DNA of 64,000 nucleotides from Lophius americanus. Its lineage: Eukaryota; Chordata; Actinopteri; Lophiiformes; Lophiidae. Below are positions 49,501 through 59,049 of the stretch, piece by piece. The translations under genes were made by a program, and so were the position numbers. Location: the NCBI GenBank assembly GCA_037951165.1, contig JBBDHG010000153.1, forward strand, positions 1,052,501 to 1,116,500. The letters run 5' to 3'. Each line of letters starts with the position of its first letter. Position 1 is the stretch's first letter. Under the pieces are notes generated by a model. That model did not search any database and had not been told where the DNA came from. It worked only from the letters and a program-made list of their open reading frames with translations.

Positions 49501-49939
49501 TACCCACACATGCACACAAAAAGGCCCCCCTCGGTGGCTCAGTCGCTAAGCGGGGTTCTTAGTAGAACCAACAGCTAGGGAAGGGAAAACAAACACAGGG
49601 GCCGCCAGAAAATCACCTCCATCCGCAGCAACTCACCGGGGATTGGATGGCACTGGGAGGCCCTGTGAGGCCCTGTGAGAAACTGCAACCAGGGGGGGGG
49701 GGGCTCACAGGACCTGGAGGTAACTAGGAGGGACCCGCAGTCCAGCCGTTGAAGAGGAGAGAATGATTGATGCGGCTGGACGAGCGAGAGGCAACAGGAG
49801 GCAGAAAGAGGATACTCACACCGCCTTCACTCTCCAGCTAATTTTTCCAAGCGGCAGAAAGTCGACGGTTGAGGTCAACATGGGTGGAGAGCAGCGAAAG
49901 ATAGGACACGCTCACAGCTGCACCAGATATCCAAACAAA

Positions 49940-49991
<52 letters not shown>
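49940..49991 (+). repeat. CT microsatellite
   Basis: About 26 TC units with one TTT interruption. Confidence 0.95.
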
Positions 49992-49994
<3 letters not shown>

Positions 49995-50589
49995 ATCCAG
50001 AATGGCAGGAAGAGGAACATTTGGCCTTTGACCTGTCAGGAATGTTTTCCCCGTCTCTGCAGCAGAACGGCTGTCACAAGCTGATAGAGTGGCGCAGGCG
50101 ACACACAACGGTGACCTCCGTGCGCCGCGCATCCATCCACATGTGTGTATATTTGGTCCTCCCGCTGCTCTATATTTACGACCCCGTCGCGCTACTCGCA
50201 CACTCACAAAGTGTGAGTAAATGTCAGGGGCGATTATGCCTCTGACAGGTAGCCACGCCGGCCGCAATCAGAGGCTTTATGTCGCCACGGCACGCTGCCA
50301 GCTCAGGCGTGACGTAAGGCACCGGACTCCTGGGCGAGTCTTGGTCATGACTTGGAATGGGCTGCATCCACGGGCCATTACTCCACGGATTGGGCCGAGG
50401 CGGCAGGGCAATGCTGACTAATGGAGATGAACTTTTCAACTATCCCGCTGATGATGCTCTGCAGCGGCCACAGCCCCCATTTCCTGGTGCTTATTTGTCC
50501 ATTTCCACAGTAGCAGCCATTAAAGAGAGAAATTGGCTGGCACGAAAAATACAAGACACGGTTCAATGGGAGAGGAGACGGTTTTTTTA

Positions 50590-50880
50590 CGCTCGCCTAT
50601 AAAACCGTGAATCTATTCTGTAAAGACAGTAAATTAATTTGAGGACGGATTCACTCCTTGATAGCAGCTCGATGGCTTTTCACGCAGTAATTCCTTTGTC
50701 ATCGATCAGAGGAGGGAAATATTGTTCGTAGCAATAGACGTTATATAAGCCGACAGCGCAGTTGAATAGCAATATTTACAATTCTGCAGACTGTGATGTT
50801 AAAGGGAACTTCTGCGCTGTTTGACGTGTCACGCGGCGCCATATCAGGCATTCGTCAGCTTTATTAAAGTCACCCCCTAC
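50590..50880. promoter_or_regulatory. candidate conserved non-coding element
   Basis: This is a unique stretch with 'agtaaattaatttgagg', 'cacgcagtaattcctttgtc' and 'agcaatatttacaattctgc', free of recognisable repeats. Regulatory function is inferred from composition alone. Confidence 0.25.
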
Positions 50881-51584
50881 CCTCCTCCGCCGACCATTTC
50901 TGGCATCAGATCCTTTCCAGGATGGCTCAGTTCCCTCTCATCACCTATCAGATCCAGATGAGATCCAAGCCCCTCCTGACCACAGCCCGGTCTCAACTGC
51001 TCAATTCAAAGCAGATGTCGGCCAACGCAAGCCAAAGCCGCCTGTTGGAGCTGCTGCGGTGCATTCCTGCCAGGACAAGACAAACTTCTATTAGCCAACT
51101 CACAATTTCCCCTCCATTAAAAGCGGAGAATTGTGATTGAGTGTCAGCAGCTGTTAGCTGGACCGAAGCTCGTACATACTGGGCTAATAGTTTGATTTAG
51201 ACATCCTGATCTTAAACGCCTTTCGCCTTTTCAGTGCAACAAAAGCTGTCAATCTCAGCGGTATTTAAGTGTAATATGAAACAGGAGAATGAGGCGACCT
51301 CTCCCTAGCACACGTTATTATAACACGCACGCGGAGATAAGGAACATCACGATGATGCTGAGCTTTTCAGTCACACTCATAAAAGTGCAAATCTAAATCT
51401 TTTCTCTAGCTGTTATTTTATGAACTGGTACTATGAAAAAAAAAAATGTGCACATGACTGCATAGATTTCTAAGACTTAGTGTTTCGTGACACTCTCAAA
51501 CCTGCTGTGTTGAGATGATCTAATTAGAGTTATTAAAAAAAAACACCCATACATTCTAGTTGTCTTTCCGTGATGCCCTGCAGA

Positions 51585-51820
51585 ACAGGAGCTTTGACCC
51601 GGTCGTCTAGCCATCACAATCCTGCCATTGTCCGAGTCTTTATTGAAGATCTGAATTCCATTTTCCCTGCTTGTTGTACATAAATGTCAGGGAAAACCAT
51701 CAGTCAGTCACTTCCTGTCCAATCTATCCATTGACCAGTGCAATTATATCGAGATATTTATTGCCATTCTGATTTCACGTGTCAGTGGTTATAATGTTAT
51801 GGCTGATCAGTGAGCACTGT
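51585..51820 (+). mobile_element. family D element, copy 3 (one end)
   Basis: It contains 'ttgacccggtcgtctagcca', 'tcacaatcctgccattgtc' and the terminus 'tggttataatgttatggctg' at 51786-51805. Together these match the right half of the family D sequence in copy 1 plus the end in copy 2. Confidence 0.75.
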
Positions 51821-51989
51821 TAAATACGACCTGTCACACATAGAGGGTGTGACACTCAAAGCCCATCGATGTATCCTTTGTTTTTTTTCATTTATCCAGC
51901 CACACGTTCTCACAGAAAGGCCCGGGAGATAAACAACATTGAGCCAGAACCATTAGTGGGTTTATGCCGTTTGAACTGGAATGTTGCAA

Positions 51990-52200
51990 CATCTAGAAAA
52001 AGTCAGCAGTACTTTGTGTGATGCTCTGGATCACTGCAGGGGTGCGCCCTCTCTTCACTTTTATTTGTGTCACGCACTTATACGAGTGCCAAAGTCAACA
52101 TGTAAGGAGTTACGTCATCAAGTTTGCAGACGACCCGTGATTGTACCTGAGTTCAGGGATAAGGTCCAAGTTGACAATCTCCATTAATCCCCTCCCCTGT
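51990..52200 (+). mobile_element. non-LTR retrotransposon reverse transcriptase scrap
   Basis: 'actgcaggggtgcgccctct' reads as a broken TGAPQG-LSPLLF block, and about 100 bases later 'atcaagtttgcagacgac' reads IKFADD, the catalytic Asp-Asp motif. The spacing and sequence match the two neighbouring reverse transcriptase blocks, but stops and frame shifts separate them. This is a different lineage from the L2-like scraps, judged by TGAPQGCVLSP-type against GVPQGS wording. Confidence 0.7.
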
Positions 52201-53109
52201 TGTCACTGGCAACCAGGAAGTTGAGAATTAGCAGCACAATAAATATATGCGGACGTGCAGTTGATGACAAACGGAGTTATGATCTAGGGGCTTTTGAGGA
52301 TCATAGGGGGAAAAAACAAAACGTGCAAAAGAAGTTTTCAGGTTTGGTGAGGATCCATATTAATCCCAGGTGTGCTGATTGTACGGCAGAAGGCTTCAGG
52401 TTGGTGGCGAGTTACCAGCGAGCATTCCTCTGGGAACAAACACAGACAGGAAACTTAGGGAAAAAGGGAAAAAAATAAAAAGGAGCGAGTGAGCCGTACT
52501 GCCAGAATCTAACCAGCCCGAGTTTTAGGTTTCAGTTTTAATGTTGACTCAACATTTCCTGAAAAATGTTCAATCTGTTTTTATTTTTTGTTCTATCTGT
52601 TCATGTCGGGCCCACTCTTCCCTTCGGCTTTAGAGACTGTTTGCCATTCTTCAGGATAAACGTTCTCCCGCCTCGGCTGCTGTTGGCCTTTTAAAACATT
52701 TACGGTGATTTTTATGGTGCCACTTTGTCCGACTTCTTCCAAACCCCATCATTTCTCATTGTGTATTTAGTGCGTTTTTTTTTTTTAGTTTTATTATTGT
52801 TCATCTCATGCTTGTGTGGACACTGCTGACTTAACAGCAAATTGCCCATCTGGGATGATAAAGATTCCCTCCAACCTTCATCTCTGATGTGTGTGGATAA
52901 GAACGGGAGCGGCTTCTGATTTTGTTAAAAAAAAAATAAAATATTATTGCATTCGGACACGTATTCATTAAGTCTCACTTCACTGTCTTCCGTTAAGCAA
53001 ATAGAACATTGGACACAAAAAGTAGTAATTATTTCAGCCGGGAATGACGGGAAAAGAATAAAATATGATTATTTCAACAGATGATATCTCATAATAAAGT
53101 CCGTTGGAA

Positions 53110-53395
53110 AGTTTTTGGTGCTCAGATTCTTCGGGGGAGATTGTGATTGAAGGGTATGTGCCCAGAGCAGCAGCATGGAAAATCTTTGGAATCTGGATAC
53201 TGGTGGTGGTGGTGGTGGCTGATGACTCTGATGAGATTGGACAAATGTGGCTGGCTGAATGAGCACAGCTGATATTAACGACGGCCCCGGACCGTGAAGA
53301 CTGAGCATGAAAGGTGAGAATGATAAAGTGGTATGCTTAGTACCGGTGGCTCGAGTGTGCAAGGGGGTAGTCTTCCTGACTGAACATTTTAAAAA
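53110..53395 (+). repeat. family A dispersed repeat, copy 5 (internally deleted)
   Basis: Core 'ggtggtggctgatgactctg', left flank 'ccgttggaaagtttttggtg' and right part 'tggctggctgaatgagcaca', 'gctgatattaacg' and 'gtgtgcaagggggtagtctt'. Compared with copy 2, about 150 bp between the core and the tggctgagtgag block are missing. Confidence 0.8.
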
Positions 53396-54209
53396 CAGCT
53401 TTTATCAATATTGTGTATTAAAAGCTATACATCATTTTTGGGATCTTCTGATCTACATTACTTTTTCTTTTCTGTCACAGCTAGCTTATAGCGTGATGCC
53501 CCCCCGCCCCCCCCCCCGTACTACTCAATCATTTCAGATCCCGCCACTCCAGCAATCCTCTCATTTCCCATCTCCTCACCTGGATCCCATTTCACCATTA
53601 GCCCCTCATCATTCATACAGACCCAGTTTCAGTCGTCCTGCACCAGATGGCCTACTGTGTTTTGCTTAGCTCTCTTTTCAACCGGACCCCTCTGTTTGGA
53701 CATCTGCCTGATCACATGAACCTTTGATCCTTTTGCCTTCTCCTTATCGGCCAAGTTTGCTTGTTGGACTCGCTTCCTGTTTTTTTGACCCGAAACTGCA
53801 TCACTCTGAATTACAATTCAACTGAACTCTATTGCCCCTCATTGTTGAAGCGTTGTGCTTCAAGTTCAGTTGAGGGACACTTTCAACAACGTAAACACCC
53901 CTAAAAATGCTAATATTGATGTATGTAACTGATAAATGTTTAAGATTGTCGTTTCGTTGGGTTTTTACAGCATTATTATGACTTCCCTGATAATATTATT
54001 TTTTTCTTAAATGTTATTTGCCCTCTTACTATCCTGTCGTTGGTACCTTTCATGTTTGCTCAGTCTTTATTTCCTGATATTTCTGTCTGGATCTTCATCA
54101 GCTGGTCACATCTAACTCAGTGATAAAGCGTCACACCCTCATTAGCCAATCGTATTGCTGCTTACCTTTGTGTCGCCCTTGCTGCTAAGAAGCACACTCT
54201 CCACCTCAA

Positions 54210-54240
54210 CAGATGGAGGTGGAGGAAATCCACCTCCACC
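54210..54240. repeat. purine/pyrimidine hairpin
   Basis: TGGAGGTGGA (54214-54223) and TCCACCTCCA (from 54229) form an inverted repeat around a very short loop. Confidence 0.7.
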
Positions 54241-54284
54241 TCCAAGGAAGCAAGGAAATTTGAAGCCGAATTACTTGCTTAATC

Positions 54285-54385
54285 ATTAATTCGCCTCAGC
54301 AGATTCATCAGTCGCCACCACCATCTGTCAGACTACAACTGTCCAGAAGAGTATAAGCACTTTCTGACAAACTAATTATCGCATA
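54285..54385 (-). repeat. family A dispersed repeat, copy 6 (partial, diverged)
   Basis: 'cctcagcagattcatcagtc', 'gccaccaccatctgtcagac' and 'agcactttctgaca' follow the order of the right half of copy 2. Confidence 0.6.
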
Positions 54386-54822
54386 TACTCTGTTGTAATA
54401 AATAATTATCTCTCCCGGTTGATATTAAATGAGATGTTTGAAATGTTATCTGACCTTACCGGCTGAAACTAAATTTATTTCTGAGGAAGAAACAGTTTTA
54501 TATTGTGGCCGATACTGTTTGGCCAATAAAGAGCATAAACCGTGAAATCATCTTAACATTTTCCTGCATGGAATCCATTTAAGTGTAGAATAAAAGAGTC
54601 CTGATTTAGATTTAAAGACTAATTTCATTCTCAACTAAAGCAAGTGCTGATATTCCAGGCCTCCGTACCCGTCAGGGTGGGGCCGCAGCCCTTCCAATGG
54701 ATTGCTGCTGATATGCTGAGGGTCCGTAAACCACCACTAATCCCTGTTTACATTGCTGTCTGTCGTGAGCATTCAACGCATCATATTATGAAAGACTTCC
54801 TCTCTGACCGTTAGAGAGTGGA

Positions 54823-54834
54823 TGACCTTTGACC
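54823..54834 (+). promoter_or_regulatory. perfect DR1 nuclear-receptor element
   Basis: TGACCTTTGACC is two TGACC(T) half sites spaced by one base, the consensus DR1 for RXR, HNF4 and COUP-TF type receptors (complement GGTCAAAGGTCA). A TGTTTAC forkhead-like core lies 75 bp upstream, in otherwise unique sequence. Occupancy is unknown. Confidence 0.4.
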
Positions 54835-55169
54835 GTGCCTCTCGATATTTGCATTCACGCATGTGCACCGCACATAAGAGATGAGTTATGTGGTCCAGGA
54901 CGCAGCTGCACTCCCGCTGAAGAAGAAAAAAAGCGAACCCGGAGTACGAGTGATTTACTGCTTGTCTGGGTTTTTTGGTCATATCTGATATATTATATTG
55001 TCATCTGTTTCTCTCTCTGTCTCTTCTTTCCTCTTCCTGCACCCCGTCCCTCCTCTTCTCCTCTATTGCTCTGATATACGCCCATGTCTCCTACAGCGGT
55101 TTCCAATTAAGATTAGACCCTGAAACTGAACACGACCAAAGCCTCTGCTCTGGTGGGGGGGGCGACGTA

Positions 55170-55370
55170 TGATGTGATAAATAACTGGGAGAATAGAATG
55201 TCATAAATAAAATGGTAATGAGGCCTATAAAAAGATAGCATATCACATATTTCCATGCAGACCTCCCGAGTTCATTCCATATAGAACAGCAGATTCAATC
55301 TCGATTAATTCCATTTTGCTTTAATTTAACCAAATCGGCTGGGAGGAATCATCTTCAGATAAGCCGCCTC
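55170..55370. promoter_or_regulatory. candidate conserved non-coding element
   Basis: Unique sequence with 'gatgtgataaataactggg', 'gtcataaataaaatggtaat', 'atctcgattaattccat' and 'tgctttaatttaacca'. These are many TAAT and TTTAT homeodomain-like cores within 200 bp, without any repeat. Enhancer function is inferred. Confidence 0.28.
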
Positions 55371-55409
55371 ATATAAAATAGTTTTGGCCTTTGGAAGTCA
55401 ACCTGTTTG

Positions 55410-55444
55410 GTGTGTGTGTGTGTGTGCGGTGTGTGTGTGTGTGT
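55410..55444 (+). repeat. GT microsatellite
   Basis: Two TG tracts separated by 'cgg'. Confidence 0.92.
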
Positions 55445-56569
55445 TTCACGTCGATATACTGTATATATAAGGTCTTTTTCTTCTCAAAGTTCTTCTCGGG
55501 CAGATAAAGTAATACTTTGACATTTTGTTTTCTGGGGGAGTGAGATGAATCTGGAGAAGTGATCCTCTGTTTTTATGAGAAGCGTTGTACCAGACCACCT
55601 CTGCGCCGCCACTAATAACTTCAAAGAGTATCCGCTGGTTGCCGAGCAACTGTTGAAATAGTCTGACACATTACGCCCATAAAACACCCAATTGTTGATT
55701 TGACATTTTGGTTTTTGTACGAATTAAACAGGATAGAATATGTGACAGACACTTAAGTGTCATTTTTTTCCCCTTCGATGGAGTCGAGCCAAATACTGGA
55801 GTCTTTGTGCTAAACTAAGCTAAGCTAAGCTAACTAGCTCTTGTTTTTTTTTACTACATTGATATTATTTAATGGCTATTGCGTCACATTGGGGGATTAT
55901 TATTTTCTCATTACTTTGTTATGTACGGCCACAAAACTGACCTTAAATCAATCTAGGAGGGGACTCAGCAGAGCGCAAACCTCCAGCAAGGCCCAACGGA
56001 CCTCTTTAATTAGATTAAACACTAATCCTAATTCCAGCAAGACTTGTCCACCATTTGAGACAAATGTGGAAAAAAGTGAAAACATAAACTTGACCCACCC
56101 TATCATCCAGATTTAGTCCAACAGTCTAGGGTTTCCTTTTTTGCTTCAGTCCCACTGAGCCATTCCCAAACTTTTATGGTTTCTTCCACGACACATGCCC
56201 CTCCCCCTCCTCGTAGGTTAACTCCAATCTGTCCATTAGTTTCAGAATAATTGACAAAAAGCAAAAGTCAATAATCTTACAAAAACCCTTAATCCGCTTT
56301 TTCATCCAGATCCAACCCAAAAAGTCAAATGAATTCTTGCTCGCTGCTTACGCGACCCTTCCAGAATATTGAATGAAATCCATCTGTTCTTCTGGGCGTA
56401 CTGTGATTCAAGTCGTTTTTAATTATAATCCTGTCGAAAAACAAACAAACCAGCAAACAGACTCCAGTGGAAACGCGCCGAGCAAAAGTTGGAGTGTTGA
56501 AACTTCACTGTAAATATTTCAGAGTTGATTTTCATTCCATAACGTCATTGTAGCACATTCTGACTCAAT

Positions 56570-56610
56570 CAACGCCAGAGTTGGATTCATTAGGATCAAC
56601 TCTGGCGTTG
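56570..56610. repeat. perfect 14-bp hairpin
   Basis: CAACGCCAGAGTTG (56570-56583) is followed after 13 bases by its exact complement CAACTCTGGCGTTG (56597-56610). A gapped extension (TCAAT / AGTTGA) lies outside the stem. Confidence 0.85.
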
Positions 56611-56879
56611 AGTTGATCCTGTATTTATATATATATTTCAGATATTCAGTCACCCTGACCGCTAAGCTAACTAGCAGCAGGTAACTAATGCTGTAACCAG
56701 GGTTCTCTGAGTGAAAGGAGCCTTTCTCCACGCAGCTACATATCCCTTATGTCATGTGGTGAAGTTACGTTCTTTGGTGGAGGTAACTTTTCCAATATGG
56801 CCGTTTCATTTCTGGGATCTGATATAAAATTCTATTAATCCACTGAACTTTATCTGTAAAACTTTTCTTTCACTTACAT

Positions 56880-56913
56880 AACACACACACACACATAGAC
56901 ACATAGACACACA

Positions 56914-56947
<34 letters not shown>
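56880..56947 (+). repeat. CA microsatellite
   Basis: CA tract with three 'tagacacatagacac'-type interruptions. Confidence 0.93.
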
Positions 56948-56951
<4 letters not shown>

Positions 56952-57594
56952 GTTGCAGATGATTAATGTGTAATCATGTGCAATCAGCTGCTCTTATTCC
57001 ATCAGGAACTGATGACAGTGAACAGACATTAAACGAGAGCACTGCTCCAAAAATGAAAGCCCTCAGTTTTATACTCAACGTCTAATTTTACACTTTCTGC
57101 GACCAAATCCTTCAGAAATTTTCAAGGTCACCTTTTATAGACAGTCACCGCTTTACTTGTCTCTCTTGAGATGCAATTAATCTCAGTCCATTCTGATGCC
57201 ACCGAACATCATCTGTGAAAAATGTTTTTGTTTTTGGCCCCCACACGGTCTGTTGTTCCGTTGGTGATCGCTTTCTACAGCTGCCATGACGTCCCCGTCA
57301 TGAGTGAAAACATTAAACATTCAAGAGGAGCTGTGACAGCCTCAGATTCACCTTCAGGGGAGGAATAGATGAAAACATGTTTGATACCACATGAATGTAC
57401 AGAAAGTCAGTTCCATTTGGTCTTACAGCACTATTTTAGTTAAATACCAATCTGTCTGGTTGAAATCCCATCAGAACTTCCCCGACAGCGAGGGTTCACG
57501 CCTGAAAAGTCCCCAAACCCCCTGCATTCTATAAAAAAATCCCTCTGATCAATTCCTTCAAGTTAAAAGTGGGGTTACGTTAAAGTGTTTTTTA

Positions 57595-58250
57595 AAAAAA
57601 GGAGTGAGTAAAATATGAGCCAGATATACGAGATACATACGAGATATATACCAGATATATACCAGATATAAGACAGATATATACCAGATATATACCAGAT
57701 ATATACCAGAAATATACGAGATATATACCAGATATATACCAGAAATATACGAGATATAAGACAGATATATACCAGATATATACCAGATATATACCAGATA
57801 TATACCAGATATATACCAGATATATACCAGATATATACCAGATATATACCAGATATATACCAGATATATACCAGATATAAGACAGATCTACTCGGGTCGA
57901 TACATAAGCACCAATTTTCATTTAAATTAGGCCGATCTCACCTTAAATGAATCCAGTTCTTTCGAGCGTCGTTTGAGTTCTGTCTTAAGAAAAAGAAAAG
58001 TTCTCTCTAGTGAGTAAAAGATGTACCACAAGACTAAAATACCATATTTACAAGATATCTCTGCTTTGGTCTATTCATATGCACCGACCCTGGACTAAAT
58101 AGAACCAGCCATTAGCAAGTTATGTCTGAAAACTGGTGTTTTTCATTTAAAGCTCCCCCTAGTGAGTAAAATAGGAACTATTAAAGTAAAACACAATACA
58201 TACAAGATCGGTCTCCTGGAGTCAATTCAAATGCACCACATGTGGACTAT
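57595..58250 (-). repeat. family B dispersed repeat, copy 6, with nested minisatellite
   Basis: Flanks of the minisatellite are family B. 'gagtgagtaaaatatgagcc' lies on its left, and 'gacagatctactcgggtcga' and 'gaatccagttctttcgagcg' on its right. Two more modules end in 'ctctctagtgagtaaaa' (about 58003) and 'ctccccctagtgagtaaaat' (about 58154). Like copy 2, the locus is a row of modules. Confidence 0.75.
57615..57888 (+). repeat. 11-bp minisatellite, AGATATATACC unit
   Basis: About 24 units of AGATATATACC stand head to tail, with AGATATAAGAC, AGATATACG and AGAAATATACG variants at the left part and right end. The last dozen units are nearly identical. On the - strand it stays open as an Ile/Tyr/Val/Trp repeat of 11 residues, which is a by-product of the period. 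Confidence 0.95.
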
Positions 58251-58829
58251 GACGGACCAACGGTTGGGTCCTGGAACCACCCAGCAGAGATATCACAACT
58301 TCCTGTTTCATGCTGAGGGATTGAATTGAAGGGACATTCATTGTCATATCTTTGAAGTTATGATTTAAATTTGACCTTTCATCATGGAGGTGTTGAGGTT
58401 TGATCCATGGTAGGGGTCTTACAGAGTACAACTGTTGAAAATTCATTTGCACAGTAAAATAAAAAAGAAGGCCAGCTTCCTGTTGGCTTTAGATCACAGC
58501 TCTCAGGAGACCATTTTGTAAGAAAAAATTTCAGGCCCCTTAATGCAAAGGGTTAAAGGGTTAATAGGGTTAATAGTAATAAATAAATTATAATAATACA
58601 TTTTATTTATTACGCACTTTAAAATCTGATGACCCGTTCCCCTCTATAGGATCCACCTTACCAAAAGTATGATTTCAAACCTTTAAATAAATATACTAGT
58701 ACACATAATACGACGGCTTTAGTCACATAACTTCTTCAAACTCTCATTGAATGAGGTAAAAATGATATTTATTAATATTATTTCGAACAGGGTGGCTACA
58801 AAATGCAGGTTTATACACAGTTAGATATG

Positions 58830-59045
58830 CACCGTAACTCAGCCATAACATTAAAAACAAACAAATTCAAAGAGGTCCTTTTGCTGCCGGATGCAGTTCT
58901 AAGATGCTTGTGCGAAATGAGAAAGGGAAAAGTTCTGACCCAGTCGTCTAGCAACGACTATTAGGTCATCGTCAAAGTCACTCGTATCCTGCTTCCAAGA
59001 TATTATCTTCGAGTGAAAGATGTCCACCAACTGTCTGATCCCCCC
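58830..59045 (-). mobile_element. family D element, copy 4
   Basis: The left end 'actcagccataacattaaaa' matches the copy 2 terminus. Inside are 'ctgacccagtcgtctagcaa' and 'gtcatcgtcaaagtcactcg', corresponding to copies 1 and 3. The right end is lost near a C-run at 59041. Confidence 0.7.
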
Positions 59046-59049
59046 CCCG

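Noticed and set aside
49520..49620. tRNA-like or SINE-like 'ggtggctcagtcgctaagc'
   Set aside because: It resembles an A-box, but I find no B-box (GGTTCRANNCC) at the right distance and no clover-leaf.
57592..57921. 109-residue - strand frame of Ile/Tyr/Val/Trp repeats
   Set aside because: An 11-bp array read in triplets gives an 11-residue peptide period automatically. The array is a minisatellite inside a dispersed repeat.
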